In this document: piece by piece, positions 1 through 11,350 of the stretch
Position numbering within the stretch: the stretch's first letter is position 1
Layout of the letters: each line of letters starts with the position of its first letter
From: Chrysopilus asiliformis
Lineage: Eukaryota; Arthropoda; Insecta; Diptera; Rhagionidae
Assembly (NCBI GenBank): GCA_964034945.1
Contig: OZ035962.1
Coordinates: 76,089,942 to 76,153,941, forward strand
DNA: 64,000 bases
Direction: 5' to 3'
Made by a program: the position numbers and the translations under genes
Notes under the pieces: generated by a model
Seen by the model: only the letters and a program-made list of their open reading frames with translations
What the model was told of the DNA's origin: nothing
The model's database searches: none

Positions 1-55
1 TTAGCACAGACATACAAACTAGTTTGGCCATTGAAATGAAACAAAAAATTCAACT

Positions 56-294
56 CTAGCCCTCTAGCCGGAATGCCCGCCTAAAGGCGGGCTTCAGGGA
101 ATTCGCTTGTTTATAACGGGTAACAATTTTAATCGCCGGAAATCGCCGGAACGTGTTACACTGACTTTTGTAAGTTATCGCTTGACATGCTGGAAAAAAT
201 TTAGCCCTGTACGTTGTCTTGGTTACGGTCTGTCGCAAGTTGAAAGTCATATTTTGGTGAATTTTTTTCGGAAATATTCCGGTTAGAGGGCTAG
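56..294. mobile_element. MITE-like inverted-repeat element, about 239 bp
   Basis: The ends are inverted copies: CTAGCCCTCTAGCCGGAAT on the left, and on the right the complement of the near-identical CTAGCCCTCTAACCGGAAT. The interior holds no gene, only a perfect small hairpin (75-92, GCCCGCC, loop TAAA, GGCGGGC). A target duplication is not clear because the ends run into a palindromic CTAG. A non-autonomous DNA transposon is the simplest reading; the superfamily is not assignable. Confidence 0.55.
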
Positions 295-334
295 GAGAAA
301 CACAATTTTTTTTGTGAGTGTAGAAGCTAGTTTC

Positions 335-381
335 GTATAAAATGCGCATAAAGACACTATCTCATTGTGCGCATTTTATAC
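335..381. repeat. perfect 14-bp stem hairpin
   Basis: GTATAAAATGCGCA at 335-348 is exactly complementary to TGCGCATTTTATAC at 368-381, with a 19-nt loop. No terminator or regulatory role is claimed in this eukaryotic setting. It may be the remnant of a very small foldback element. Confidence 0.6.
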
Positions 382-682
382 AGGTGCCAAACTGAGTATA
401 AAACACTATAAAAAAACTACGAAATCATTTTAAAATTACGAAAATTTAAGCTTTGGAACAGTCGGATGAAACATTCCTTTTTTTTTTTGGTAAATACACT
501 TTTTCTAAAAAAAGCGAATATGCGTTTGTTTGTAGCTATCAAAGGGGGATCATCCCCTGTATCTTTTGAACCCTCGAAAAAACAAATTAGATTTACTCGT
601 TTGCATGACTGTTTTCAGCCATGTTGACAGCAGAATTTCCCTCCCTGCCGATCTTCTCTCCTGTACTTCTTCTTATTGTACA
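382..682. other. AT-rich DNA, nothing recognised
   Basis: No convincing ORF, RNA gene or repeat was recognised between the hairpin and the first Helitron-like element. Confidence 0.4.
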
Positions 683-1131
683 CTAGCTTGCATACCCGTC
701 GTTGCCGGGTTAAGTATTTTTAAAATTTTTATTTTTTTGATGGTCTATGTTGGAGCTAAACTTCAGGCCAAACGGCTCGGTAGTTTCCCCGCGAAAGGGT
801 AACATAGAGGAAGAGCTAAGTTTCGAGATTACTTTACCCCCTCCCCTTACTCCCCCCACCTTTCGGGCTACTTTTTAAGGGCTGGACCCCCGACGAACAT
901 CTATGCCAAATTTCAGGCCAATCGGTTCAGTAGTTTCCCTGCGAAAGAGTAACATGGCGCAAAAACTAAGTTTCGAAATCACTTTACCCCCTCTCCTTAC
1001 TCCCCCACCCTTCGCGCAACTTTTCTGTATGCCTATGTTGGAACCAGAACTACCACAGACACTCATACCAAATTTCAAGTCAATCGGTTCAGCCGTTTTT
1101 GCGTGAAAGACGAACAGACAGACAGACAGGC

Positions 1132-1204
<73 letters not shown>

Positions 1205-1231
1205 CCAACTCATTTTTATATATTAGTATGA
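683..1231 (-). mobile_element. Helitron-like non-autonomous element, copy 1
   Basis: Read on the minus strand the element starts TCATACTAATATATAAAAAT and ends in GCAAGCTAG. It is preceded by A and followed by T, which is the canonical Helitron A|T insertion without target duplication. A short hairpin (ACCCG, loop GCAACGA, CGGGT) lies just before the 3' end, as expected for Helitrons. Inside are a pure (GACA)n tract of about 90 bp (1113-1203 on the + strand) and roughly 2.5 tandem copies of a module of about 150 bp that contains a variant of ACCGATTGGCCTGAAATTT. It has no coding capacity. Copies at 5857-6241 and 37035-37527 share both ends. Confidence 0.8.
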
Positions 1232-1494
1232 TAAACCAGTAACCGGATTTTTGGATAGAAAACCTCTATAACACAAAAAAATGTGATCCACCTTTCTCCC
1301 CTTTGACATCGCTTTAAAAGAGTAATTAGCCAACTTTTATGAAGGTTTCTTTAAGGTATTAGCCCACATAAGTTCCGACTTTTCGCACAGTTTGCATTTC
1401 AAGAGTCCTATCTCCTTTTCACAATTGAGTCTATCTATTTGTCACATTTGTACAATTTTAAAACCATTTGAACTTATGTGTGATAGAGTTTTTA
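1232..1494. other. AT-rich spacer, nothing recognised
   Basis: No gene-like or repeat structure was recognised between Helitron copy 1 and the next MITE. Confidence 0.4.
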
Positions 1495-1496
1495 TA

Positions 1497-1671
1497 GCCG
1501 TATCACATTAACGATTACTTTTGCGATTGAGGCTACGATTGGCCTTTTCGACCAATTAGACTCAAGTCTAAACTGGCAATCGTGGCCGCAATCGTAGCCA
1601 GCTGTGCTCTCATTGGTCGAAAAGGCCAATCGTAGCCTCAATCACAAAAGTAATCGTTAATGTGATACGGC
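1497..1671. mobile_element. 175-bp MITE with TA target duplication
   Basis: Inverted ends of about 60 bp begin GCCGTATCACATTAACGATT, and the right end is the near-perfect reverse complement. TA flanks both sides (1495-1496 and 1672-1673). TA duplications are the hallmark of Tc1/mariner-type transposition, so a mariner-mobilised MITE is inferred. The arms take up about two thirds of the element. Confidence 0.8.
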
Positions 1672-1693
1672 TATTAGAGAGAATATATACTAA

Positions 1694-1958
1694 CGCCCCG
1701 TTAACATTTGCGATTTTTTATTGAATTTCTTCATGACTTTCCTTCAGCATTTATTCCGCGAATTTTATTTAGCTATCGCAGAATAAAATTACTTAATAAA
1801 AGTTGTCAAAACTTGAGTTTTTTCAGTTTTTTTTGTTAAAAAAATTGAATTTGGGCGTATTTTCAGGAATAAATTTCGGGATTTTGTGTCGTAGTGTAAA
1901 CGGTTGTAAAATGGGAATTGAGTGTCGCATATATATAGTGTTAGATGTAAACGGCGAC
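1694..1958. mobile_element. probable 265-bp MITE with TAA target duplication
   Basis: The left end CGCCCCGTTAACATTTGC is imperfectly complementary to the right end (complement GTCGCCGTTTACATCTAA). TAA stands on both sides (1691-1693 and 1959-1961). TWA three-base duplications are typical of PIF/Harbinger elements. The inverted repeats are degenerate, so this is less sure than the other MITEs. Confidence 0.45.
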
Positions 1959-1961
1959 TAA

Positions 1962-3118
1962 TAAAGTGTTTTCCAACGCGTACTGATATTTCTTCAACAT
2001 TAAGAAATACCAGTATACGAGTAGTGGAATCAAATGATGAAATTTTGATTTCAGCACTCAGTTGAAATAAAAAATTTCAAAAATTCTAAAAATTTGTCTG
2101 AAAAGAATAAAATTTTGAAAAGTCACAAGAAATTTTCTTTTAAAAAAATTGTGTAACCTATTTGAAATAGCACCATTGCGGAATAACACCATTGTCAGAA
2201 TTTGTCGAATAAATCAGGCATGCATCGCATATCCCAAAATTTTAACTAAAATTTCTTTATCTGTACTTCTTCCTCAGAATCCGGAATAAGTTGATAACTT
2301 GAATCTTAACTTGAAGCTATGAATCTTAAAAAATCAAAATATTTTATTTTTTAAATTTTGTAAGATTCACTATGCGACGTGTTTTTAAAAAAAAAATTAA
2401 ATCCTTTCGGTTTTTGATTTTGACATCAAGATTTTCACATCAAGAAGAAAAGCAAATAACAACCAAATTGAATTCGATCAAAAATTAATCAAATCGGAAA
2501 AGGTCATCTTGATATGATCCGAACACAATTTATGCATTTGACATACAGATTTGATCGTTACCTAAAGACGGCAACCGTTCACGAAGCATTGCGAGAACCG
2601 GGTAGTAGTGCGGTGGGTGTAGAATAAGTTTATGTATTATTTTTGTCGCATTATTATGATAGTTGCGTTGAATGCGAAAATCCAGCGACCACCGGGCACC
2701 GTTAGATTATGTTAGGAAATCAAAAACAAGTTGTAATGGCCCCCAAGTCAAAGCGGCCCGAATTGAAGTCGCAGAGTCGTTGTTTGTGGTTATAGAGATG
2801 TTTATACAGTGACGATATCAAAAACATGATTCGTGTCCATTTTCCAAAGACGGTCGGCAACGATTGCTGGAAAGACATACATTTAAAAAAAAAAGTTTAT
2901 AAAAAAAATCTAAGCCCAACTTGGATTATGGCAGCTAACAGAACTCTAGCATAAAAGTATCCAAAAGCAACGGTTTCCGTCATGTTTATGTGGACAATCA
3001 TATTAACGCGCACCCGTACAGGTAACGAATAACGAGACAGGTAGGTAACCTACCTACTCAGCTAAGGTACTGCTTGGATTGCTTGAAATCAACGAATCAA
3101 GGGAGATAAGTCACTTAC
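1962..3118. other. unique AT-rich DNA
   Basis: No repeat end or convincing ORF was found. A more GC-balanced patch at about 2530-2960 has no recognised coding potential. If the candidate exon at 3119-3243 is real, this stretch would be its downstream intron. Confidence 0.35.
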
Positions 3119-3243
3119 CAGCCGTAGAAATATGACTTGTTGTACATTTGGACGTGTTCCTCGTTGCGTTGCTTGTTGATCGCACGCGTAGCTTGCCAAG
3201 GTGTCAAAGATTTAGCCCGCTCCCCGCTATACCTGATGGTCAT
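3119..3243 (-). CDS. candidate first coding exon, unknown protein
   Basis: On the minus strand an ATG at 3243 opens a stop-free frame of 41 codons plus 2 bases that runs into a consensus splice donor (CTG|GTAAGTG; the intron would begin at 3118). An in-frame TAG lies two codons upstream of the ATG, so this ATG would be the true start and the sequence before it 5' UTR. The peptide starts MTIRYSGERAKS and ends with NKSYFYG followed by a split codon. It is rich in R, K, Q and N and uses mixed codons, unlike the AT-rich surroundings. I do not recognise the protein. The next exon would lie to the left and was not identified. It could be a real 5' exon, a pseudogene remnant or chance; it is too short for the usual ORF length cut-off. 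Confidence 0.35.
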
Positions 3244-4673
3244 ATTCTATGCTAATAATCGCAAATAACAACAATGACACGGCAATCAAAACAATTGCAG
3301 AACAAGTGTCTACTACCTGTTGTAAGTAGCAAGATATTGTGTTTTGAAAATTATGCATCTTTACTTATTCACATTCTGCCACTTAGTAAGTCAAAGACTA
3401 TTTTGAATTTCGCACTTTTCTCACCGTCAAATCGTTTGTTATCCAGCAGCACAATTCATCCCCGCCGGTCGTGTCGCGTCATCCGGATCATAGACGATTA
3501 TAATCGAATCGCCGATTTACCCACCCTCTTTCTCAAATCGGATTCTTGACACAGACCTCCGTTACTGCTAGCATTTCCGAAGCAAAAGATGGCCTCCCGA
3601 TGACAAATAATTTAATTTTAATACAATAATCGATTGTTCTTTGGAACAGCTGGAAATGTTATGTCAGCGGCTCATGGATGAGGGGATACTTCCCATATGG
3701 GTAACTTCGCGACGGGCAGCCATTCAGCGCCATTAAATTTATCCATCGTAGCAAGGTAATCATATACGAGTAAACAAACAACACCTTCGAGTATCCGTTT
3801 CTTTTAGGTGCTGTCTTGAGTGCTACTTCTGTTGGATTTCCGTGACGTCCAGACGTGCGCATTCAATTGATAGTTGCAATACTGTACAAACAGACGGTCG
3901 GTTGTCCAAATCCGTAAATAAATCTTTATCCGACGTATGCCAATGTGGCATCCCACAAAAGCCGAATCAAATGAATAACTAGACTAAATCTATGAGTCAA
4001 TTTCAATAGTAATACCTAATCCAGGTAACCTGAAGAGTGATTTCCATCAGAGACAATCTTCGAGTGGCTCCTCCTGTGGCCAACATTTACTATCATACCG
4101 AGACGATTGTTAACTATAGGCGGCGAGAGCGGAAAAGAGGCTATTCTATTGTTATTTTGCAGTCGCAGATCTTCGGAGACATTTTGTCGTCATTTATTGT
4201 CATCTTAACGCCTATGGCAATTGTTTACTTTGCTCTTTAAACGATTCACGTGCAATTTTTCTACATTTGAATGTCAACGGATCTTTGCTGTTTATTTTTA
4301 GCACATATTTAAAACGGATTAGGATTTTTTTTTCTTGATAGATCAAAGAATTTTATTGTCAAATTAAATAGTTTTTTAATCAAATAATTTATTTGAACTT
4401 GTATTTTAGAATAATGGGTTTAAAATTGCTTACACTTTCATTGGAATTTGTATAATTATCATTTGTAAATGAGCAAAAACCCCTTGTGGCAGTGGCTATA
4501 AGAAAGAGGTAGATTTCATAAGTTGTTTTCGATAAAAATAAATCGTATGTATAAGAAAATTGTAAGATAGTTATCCGATTTAAATTTATAAAATCGTATT
4601 CTTAACGTTTTCTGCCTTTTTGATATGAAGCACTATTTTCAGGGAAATTGGAAAAATATTAGTTCGGACAGTT
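3244..4673. other. unique DNA, no recognised gene
   Basis: Several short ORFs occur here, but none shows a recognisable domain, and their composition is what AT-rich DNA gives by chance. No terminal repeats were found. Confidence 0.35.
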
Positions 4674-5340
4674 TTTACTTTCCTTGTCTATAGAAGGAAA
4701 ATATTGTATTCATGACGGAGACCGAGAACGGAGCTAGATAGAAAATTTCTGATCAATAGGAAATCCATTTCAGATGAAATTATGAGCATGTTCGTGCATT
4801 TGTCTCTCGGTCTGTCCGTTTTACGTATCTTAAATAACTCGAGAACGCGTTGACCTACCGACTTGAAATTTTATGTAAATAAGTTCTAGAAAAATCATAG
4901 TTTTCTGTCAACTTTTGGAAATGTAATGGTAGCTTTAACGAGTACCTCTCTTACAATTTTTTTTAAAAAACACAAGTTTTTGAAAATTTCTCCAAAACTT
5001 TGCGCTTTTGGCAAATGATGAGTATAACAAAATTTAAAGGATATAAAATATTCCACATTTTTCACTTTGATGGTTTTTACGTATCTCTAAGGGTTTCAAA
5101 AAAATTAAGTTTTTTGAAAATTTCTCCAAACTATTCGCTATTTTAATGAAATGCATAAAACAAATATAAAGGAAATAAAATTTTGTGCACTTTTTTCGCC
5201 AACGGTTTTTTTTTGCATCTTGAAGAAATGTATAGATATTTGAAGAAATGTTTTTTTTACACATTTTTTCCAAAACTAAAAATTGTAGAGGAAAATTTGG
5301 TCTTGATCACAACTAATGCGTCGGAACTTTAGAACTTTTA
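4674..5340 (+). repeat. dispersed repeat family D, copy 1
   Basis: The copy opens with the family's near-palindromic end (TACTTTCC, TATAGAAGGAAA), then ATTGTATTCATGA, a short GTCTGTCC tract near 4810 and the core TAAATAACTCGAGAACGCGT followed by CTACCGACTTGAAATTTT. AT-rich sequence follows. The right end near 5300 resembles family A (a variant of GTTGACCACAACTGAT). Other copies are at 18828-19105, 57821-58745 and 61890-62256. No coding potential. The element class is unknown. Confidence 0.65.
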
Positions 5341-5452
5341 GCCTCACTAGAAGGACGAAAAGGGCCACCCCATGGGATCTAAACTACCACCCAAAAATCG
5401 TGAATTATTATACAAAAAAATTTAATGAACAACAAAAAAACTTCATGTTATG

Positions 5453-5849
5453 CCGCGGTCACATGACGCTGTTTTGACAGCCGCTGGCTGCTGTTGGTTA
5501 GTAGCGCTGGCAAGTAGCAAAACAGTGGTTTGACATTTTAATCTGGGAGATTTTTAAAATAATAAACGTAACACACAAATTTAAATAAATAAACGTAAAA
5601 TAACAACTTACAATAAACAAACTTTACCACTTATCAGACTTTTAACAGCTCAGAAACCATATGACAGGGTCACGTGATCCCTAGTAGCTCTGGTAAAGTA
5701 GAACGGTCTCTACTTCACTAGCGCTGCTAAAATCATCACGCTGCTGCTGGTAGCAGCAACGCACTAGTGTTCACACGGTGCTGCTGAAACGGCTGCTAAC
5801 AGCCAAACAGCCACTAGCGCTGGCAAAACAGCGTCGTGTGACCGCCGGA
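5453..5849. mobile_element. MITE-like element, about 397 bp
   Basis: The left end CCGCGGTCACATGACGCTGT has a near-complementary right end (complement CCGGCGGTCACACGACGCTG). The interior repeats GCTGCTG and AGCGCTGG motifs and is clearly more GC-rich than its flanks. The target duplication is not clear. Helitron copy 2 begins 8 bp past the right end. Confidence 0.6.
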
Positions 5850-5856
5850 TTACAAA

Positions 5857-6241
5857 TCATACTAATATATAAAAATTAGTTGGTGTCTGTCTGTCTGTCT
5901 GTTCCTCTTTCACGCAAAAACGGCTAAACCGATTGACTTGAAATTTGGCATGAGTGTCTGTGGTAGTTCTGGTTCCAACATAGGCATACAGAAAAGTAGC
6001 GCGAGGGGTGGGGGGAGTAAGCGGAGGAGGTAAAGTGATTTCGAAACTTAGTTTTTGCGCTATGTTACTCTTTCGCGGGGAAACTACTGAACCGATTGGC
6101 CTGAAATTTAGCATAGATGTTCGTCGGGGGTCCAGCCCCAACATAGACCCATTAAAAAGTTTTTAAGTTCTTTCCGGTTTTCTTCGTATTCTAAAACTTA
6201 GACAAAAAACTTAACTCGGCAACGACGGGTATGCAAGCTAG
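5857..6241 (+). mobile_element. Helitron-like non-autonomous element, copy 2
   Basis: It starts TCATACTAATATATAAAAAT after an A (5856) and ends GCAAGCTAG before a T (6242), the same ends and A|T site as copy 1. The (GTCT)n tract is only about five units here, next to the core AAACGGCTAAACCGATTGAC followed by TTGAAATTTGG. It has about 1.5 copies of the 150-bp internal module against 2.5 in copy 1. Confidence 0.8.
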
Positions 6242-7343
6242 TAATTTATAAATATTTTACGCATAAGGCATTCTAATAAAGAGCAAAACATAAAATTTGT
6301 TTGAAAATACAATTGTTCACTCTGATGAGAATTTTTAAATAAGCAAATTGAAGCAAATCAAGAAAATTTTTGAGAAAACTTGAAAAACTTGCTTTTTTAT
6401 TTTATACGATGGTATTTTTACCCGTTCTTTGTTTTTTTCGAACACAACCCAAGGAGGAAAAAATGATCTCTTATAACAGGGATTTCTTTATAGAATTTGT
6501 CAAAAAATTCTGTCACATGCTATGAATTTCATAATGAAAACAAATATGAAATGTTTCATACAAAATCAATGACGTCATAAATATAAAGCTGAATAATTTA
6601 TTTGTTGTGCACCTTGTCTAATTTTAGGTTTGGTTTTAGCCTTTGCATAATTCAAAGAGTTCGAATCTTTGCTAACTCTTTGCGCATTTTTTTTTTCTTT
6701 TTAAAAATGCTAAAAAGCATTTTTTTTCTTCTTTTTTTTGGAAGTTGCATGCTTCTTATATTTCCCATTCACATAGCATGTGATTTTTACCTTATTTCAG
6801 CCAGCAGCCAAATATAAATGCCCCAAAATCTGATTAATTTATATTAATGTTCATGCATCGTGTGGAGATATGAGTGGTCGCCGCAACCATAAAGTCACGA
6901 AATCAAAGTCGCGATGACCACATTATGACCTCTTGTGCTGCTTGGGTATGATTTTATTGTTGGCCGCAAAGGTTAACAGCAATTTAAATACGAAATTTAA
7001 TAAATTTTTCGCAATGCAGATCTTTAGCCCGAGTTTTGATTCAATTTTGGCTAAAAAAAAATACAGTTGAAATCACAGTAACGAATGGTTCAAATTTTAA
7101 TGCATCATTTAATATAGGCCAGATTTATAAATCTGTAAATCACAACCAGTTTTTTTATGTTTGCGAAAATATTTCCTTATCAATCGAACTACATTTTTGT
7201 TCCACAAAAAAGACTTCTTTCCAAACCAATAAAAAATATGAGAAGAAAACGATAAATTGTAAGTTTACAAACTCGTGGGCCAAAGTAAATATAATCGAAA
7301 ATTTCCTCTTCTTTTATTATGATTTTGGTTTCGTTTGATTATT
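6242..7343. other. AT-rich DNA, nothing recognised
   Basis: Small ORFs of 71-100 codons rich in F, L, K and N are the expected by-product of AT-rich DNA. No domain or repeat was recognised. Confidence 0.35.
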
Positions 7344-7601
7344 TTATACCACCGTGTTCGGCAGCATAATAAGCTGAACTTTATCTAGATAAACATTGGC
7401 CGGTTCGCATATGATCTCCGTTTGCGTAAGACGAAACCGGTCCATAAGCTCAACTCCGCTCGACTCTGTGAGCACATGCTCGCGTATATGTTGCAGTATG
7501 CTCTTAATCTTTGGAACGTCTTTAAGATACAACTTTAAGCCGAAAGCCAAAATAATAAAAAAAACTATATACTCGAGTATATCGTGTACTCGTGTCTGCA
7601 T
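7344..7601 (-). CDS. hypothetical small single-pass membrane protein
   Basis: This ORF of 85 codons stands out because its codons are mixed (GTG, CTG, GAG, CCG, ACG) while the flanks are AT-rich. Residues about 8-28 (ILEYIVFFIILAFGLKLYL) form a plausible membrane helix. They are followed by a charged soluble part of about 55 residues containing HIREHVLTESS, MDRFRLTQTEI and a C-terminal LPNTVV. The start context (GATCAATGC) is acceptable. There is no clear splice site, so it could be a single-exon gene, a retrocopy or a fragment. I do not recognise a family. It might also be a chance ORF. Confidence 0.3.
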   Translation of the reverse strand: MQTRVHDILEYIVFFIILAFGLKLYLKDVPKIKSILQHIREHVLTESSGVELMDRFRLTQTEIICEPANVYLDKVQLIMLPNTVV

Positions 7602-9541
7602 TGATCCTCCGACTTTAGTATCTCTCTTTGGTATCGCATAATCAGCTAAAATTGCTAAACGGTTAAAATGCCGACTTTAACTTTTATTCAGATGGGGCTT
7701 AGGCTTATCCGCAATCCACACTCGATCATACGTCGAACTTGCAACTAATGCTTTTGCCTTGCCTGTGTCTGCCCCACATGGTCACTGTGTAGCACATGAA
7801 CTGCCAAAAAAGCGTTTTGTCCGGTCAAACGGTGTGGCACGGCTGCGACCGACCGGCGGCTTGGCAGCATCAGGCAAAAAAGTTCGTCGAAAATTTTCGG
7901 AGAAAAGCCATGGAAAATATACAAAAAAAATTATTAAGTGCTATCTTGTGCATCGCATCGTTTAATGTCTTTTGGACATTTCTACCGCATCTAAAGATTC
8001 TGAGGAATGGAACGGTACCAGGCTTAAGACCTCGGCCCCATCTCAAATACTTGTTTCTCTGGATCTTCATGCCCTAGACTCGCTTGCCCAACCGAATTGA
8101 AGCAACTTAGTTGCTGAATCGCCGCAAAAGAAGATGTTGAACGCTCGCGTTTCATTACGAAATCCCAAGCAGAAAAAAAACCATACACCAAACCAAACTT
8201 AAACGAAAAATCTAAGAAACTTCAATAGCGAAATTTGCGCCAGTCTAACTTACAGTATGAACCTTTTGCCATCTCAAGTGGATACAAAGTGTACTATACC
8301 TGTTGTACAACAATCGTAGGTAACACTAAGGAATTTATAATTGCAGCAACTTCTTAGAAGGAAATTAGAATATTTGAAATTGAAGATGGCCCGTGGTTGC
8401 GCCACACGACGAGCCGGCGCACAGTCGGTAGGATCAAAAGTTCAGGAGGGCGTGTTAAGAATTATGTTCGGTTTGGTAACTCACACAGCATTTCAGTTGT
8501 AGCGCCAGAATTAAATTTGAATTGCGAAAAAATTACTTCATTATTTCAGTACTTAGATTTCCTTAACGATCGTTGGTGGTCGCGAAAAAAGAAGAATAAT
8601 CTGTTAGTTTTATGTGACCGTGTACAATCGTTGGCGACAGGAAGATCATCTTTATCGGATTTTAGTCGTGCTGGCGGCCACATATGGGCGACATTTTGAA
8701 GGTCGCCACTAACTGAAAATACCAAAAATCTCAATTCCATATTTGGTTTTCGATGCGATCAGAAAGACGACAATTCGACTAAAGAGCTGTCGATGATTAA
8801 CTTTCGACTTCCTGTCGCGATTGCAAAAAAATTAAAATCAAAATTTTATGTTTCAGAGTAAATATAAGAAAAAAAATTAATTGTGGTAAATTGAACGAGT
8901 CGGGTGTCCTCCCACGATAAAACGGTAGCGGATGGACACAGTTTGACACCAAAATACGTTCACACATGGCGACATATAGAAATAAAGACGGGAATTGGCG
9001 AGCTAACAGCCTTATGTGTGGTGTTCACTTAACCTTGACGGATGACCATCTAATTAGACACGAAAAAAAATATTTTCAATTTTAAGAAGATGTTTCCTCG
9101 ATTTAAATCTTGAAATAAAATCTGAACGAGACTTGGTATTTTATGAAAAGAGATAATAAAAAAATAGTATATCTCACAGGAAATCGTTAAAATGCGGCAT
9201 TAAAGTGGACAACTTTTTTAGTCAAATTGAAAGCCAGCCACCGGATATTTGATTAATATTGTGATATATCAAAGAATCAGCATATTTGCTGTCATAGATT
9301 AGAAATTATTGTTTTTATTTTTATTTCAACGATTAGATTTAAAATATGAAGCAGAAAATATTAGTCGTAAAGTCTAATTCAGGCCTCGGCACCATGTATG
9401 TAGTGATTTACTACTACTAGAAAAAATTTTATGTTTCTTCATATACTATAACACAAAATGAGAAAACGCATCATTTTCATTTTTTACGCTCTTTCGCTTT
9501 TGATGGAGACGTTTAGGAACAGTGAACTATACAATTTATCA
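7602..9541. other. mixed-composition DNA without recognised genes
   Basis: A patch at about 7700-8130 is less AT-rich than its surroundings and has overlapping short ORFs on both strands, none with a recognisable domain. The rest is AT-rich. No terminal repeats were found. Confidence 0.35.
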
Positions 9542-9811
9542 TTATGCAATTTTAGAATCATTTGTTCCGCCTACAGGAAATTTCTCTAAAAAAACTTTCT
9601 TTGAGTTGTCAACCTGTCTTACTCTTTCTACTTCATTGCATCGGGCAAAATCGAACTTATGACAGCTGTTGTAATGGCGTTTTAGATTGAATTTTTTATT
9701 CGACATGTAACTGCAAACTAGACATTGACGGTTATCATTATTTGTGGTTATTAAATATTTGTTTTCCCAATCCCACGACATAGTATTTGAATTTGAATAT
9801 GAGCGCTTCAT
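9542..9811 (-). pseudogene. BED/C2H2-like zinc-finger fragment, probably from a hAT-type transposase
   Basis: The 89-residue frame holds W-E-N-K-Y near residues 15-19, then RQCLVC, KKFNLKRHY and NSCH. The pattern is C-x2-C followed by an N-x-x-R-H-Y helix and a final H. This matches the N-terminal zinc finger of transposase-derived proteins such as the ZBED5/GTF2IRD2 type (a Trp-Tyr lead-in, CLxC, NxxRHY, H). Only the DNA-binding finger and about 35 further residues remain; the RNase H-like catalytic part and dimerisation region are absent on either side. It acts, if at all, as a broken transposon relic. A domesticated short zinc-finger protein is possible but unsupported. Confidence 0.5.
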
Positions 9812-10169
9812 AATGGAAAAGGAAAACTAAAAAAATCAAATTTCTGAAAAAATTTCGTACATCAGTGTTCTTTGGGAAGCAATTATAATTTTGGAGAGCA
9901 AATGTATACACCCGTACGCATCAACCGCAGAAATCATACTGAATGACTGTCGTAGGCTCGCTTCATCGATTGTTAGTCAATCGTTTGATTTCGGCTGCCG
10001 AAGTGGCCGTCGTCAACCAACACGTATCATTGCGTTGGAGAGTCGAGTAAAAACGTTCATACATTGATTGTAATCTCGTAAAATTTGAATAAAAATGTTA
10101 TCGTATTGAGGAGCCAGACGAGCCAAGCAGTGCCGACCTCTGGTCTAATTAATTATTTTAATTAAATAC
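9812..10169. other. unique DNA, nothing recognised
   Basis: No ORF or repeat structure of note lies between the zinc-finger relic and the next MITE. Confidence 0.35.
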
Positions 10170-10171
10170 TA

Positions 10172-10615
10172 GGGCAATTCACTCTTGATCGTAGATAGTA
10201 AAATCGTAGATTGTACTGTACATCTACGATGGAAAAGTACAACGAAGCGTGAGCAGCGCTTTACTAGAGGTTGTGGGTTTTGTCGTAAATTTTTGACTCT
10301 TTTATTTATTTTCTTTCCCTAAACTGTTTAAAGCATTTTTTAACTCTTAATTTATACTAAATCATATAAATACTTTAATTTATTTGCTTTTTCAATGTCC
10401 ATTTTAGAGTTGGCACCAAGTTGACATGTCACAAAACATGCCTTAACCTCACTTTATTAGAAGTACGACAAAAACTACGATTTTACCATACCTTCGGGTG
10501 TGGTAGATTGTAGTTTTCGTCGTAAAAAAATTTGTATGGAGAACTGTCAAAAAACTACGATTTTATTTACGATTCTACGAGTTTACGATTAACTACGATA
10601 AAGAGTGAATAGCCC
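10172..10615. mobile_element. MITE with inverted ATCGTAG-rich arms
   Basis: The left terminus GGGCAATTCACTCTTGATCG pairs with a right terminus whose complement is GGGCTATTCACTCTTTATCG. TACTA occurs directly outside both ends, so the duplication is TA or up to five bases. Each arm carries several degenerate ATCGTAG/CTACGAT motifs, typical of subterminal repeats bound by a transposase. There is no coding capacity. Confidence 0.75.
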
Positions 10616-10841
10616 TACTAACTTTCAATTTGTTTCATCAATTTTAAATATTTGGCGGTATTCTTGCTCTAAAAAATATGTGGTTATCTGGCTCATATTT
10701 TGGATGTGAAAACTGGTATAAGCCGAAAAAACTAATAGAGACTAATTTTTAAGTTAAACATAAGTAAAATTACAATTGCCAGGGGCTAATAATCAAATAA
10801 TCTATATGACGGCAGACAAAAATTTTATTTAAAAAAATCCA
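10616..10841. other. AT-rich spacer
   Basis: No feature was recognised. Confidence 0.3.
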
Positions 10842-11350
10842 TTTGTATGGAAGAAGGGAGAATGAGTGGACCGATTGGATTTTGATGTATGGAACAATTA
10901 TGTAAAATCATATTATAAACACATTTAGTCTCCATTTGCATGGGGGAAGAAAAGAGTGATTTTACTGGATTTTATTGTGTATGGTTGAGTTATGTAAAAT
11001 CATATTTTAAATACATTTTACCTATATATATTTTTCAATATGACTCATCGTTTTCGACAAAATGGCAAATACTGTTCGATTTGTATGGGGGAGAGGGGAA
11101 GGACTGTTCCGACTTTGCCCGTTAAAGACCTTAGCATTGCCATATACGAGAAACGAATTTTAAGTCTATAGCTCAATCCTTTCGAAAGTTATCGGGTTCG
11201 TAGACAGGCGAACAGACAAAACAGACAGACATACAGACAGACGGACGGACATGCGGAAATTAAAATCTTTTGTACCCTGGTAAACACCCAGGTGTGGCAC
11301 ATTTTTTTTTCTCCGACGAATGGTTCGATGCGTTGCAAACAGTATACTAA

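Noticed and set aside
6645..6680. AGTTCGAATCTT as a tRNA T-arm
   Set aside because: No acceptor stem, D-arm or anticodon arm can be built around it.
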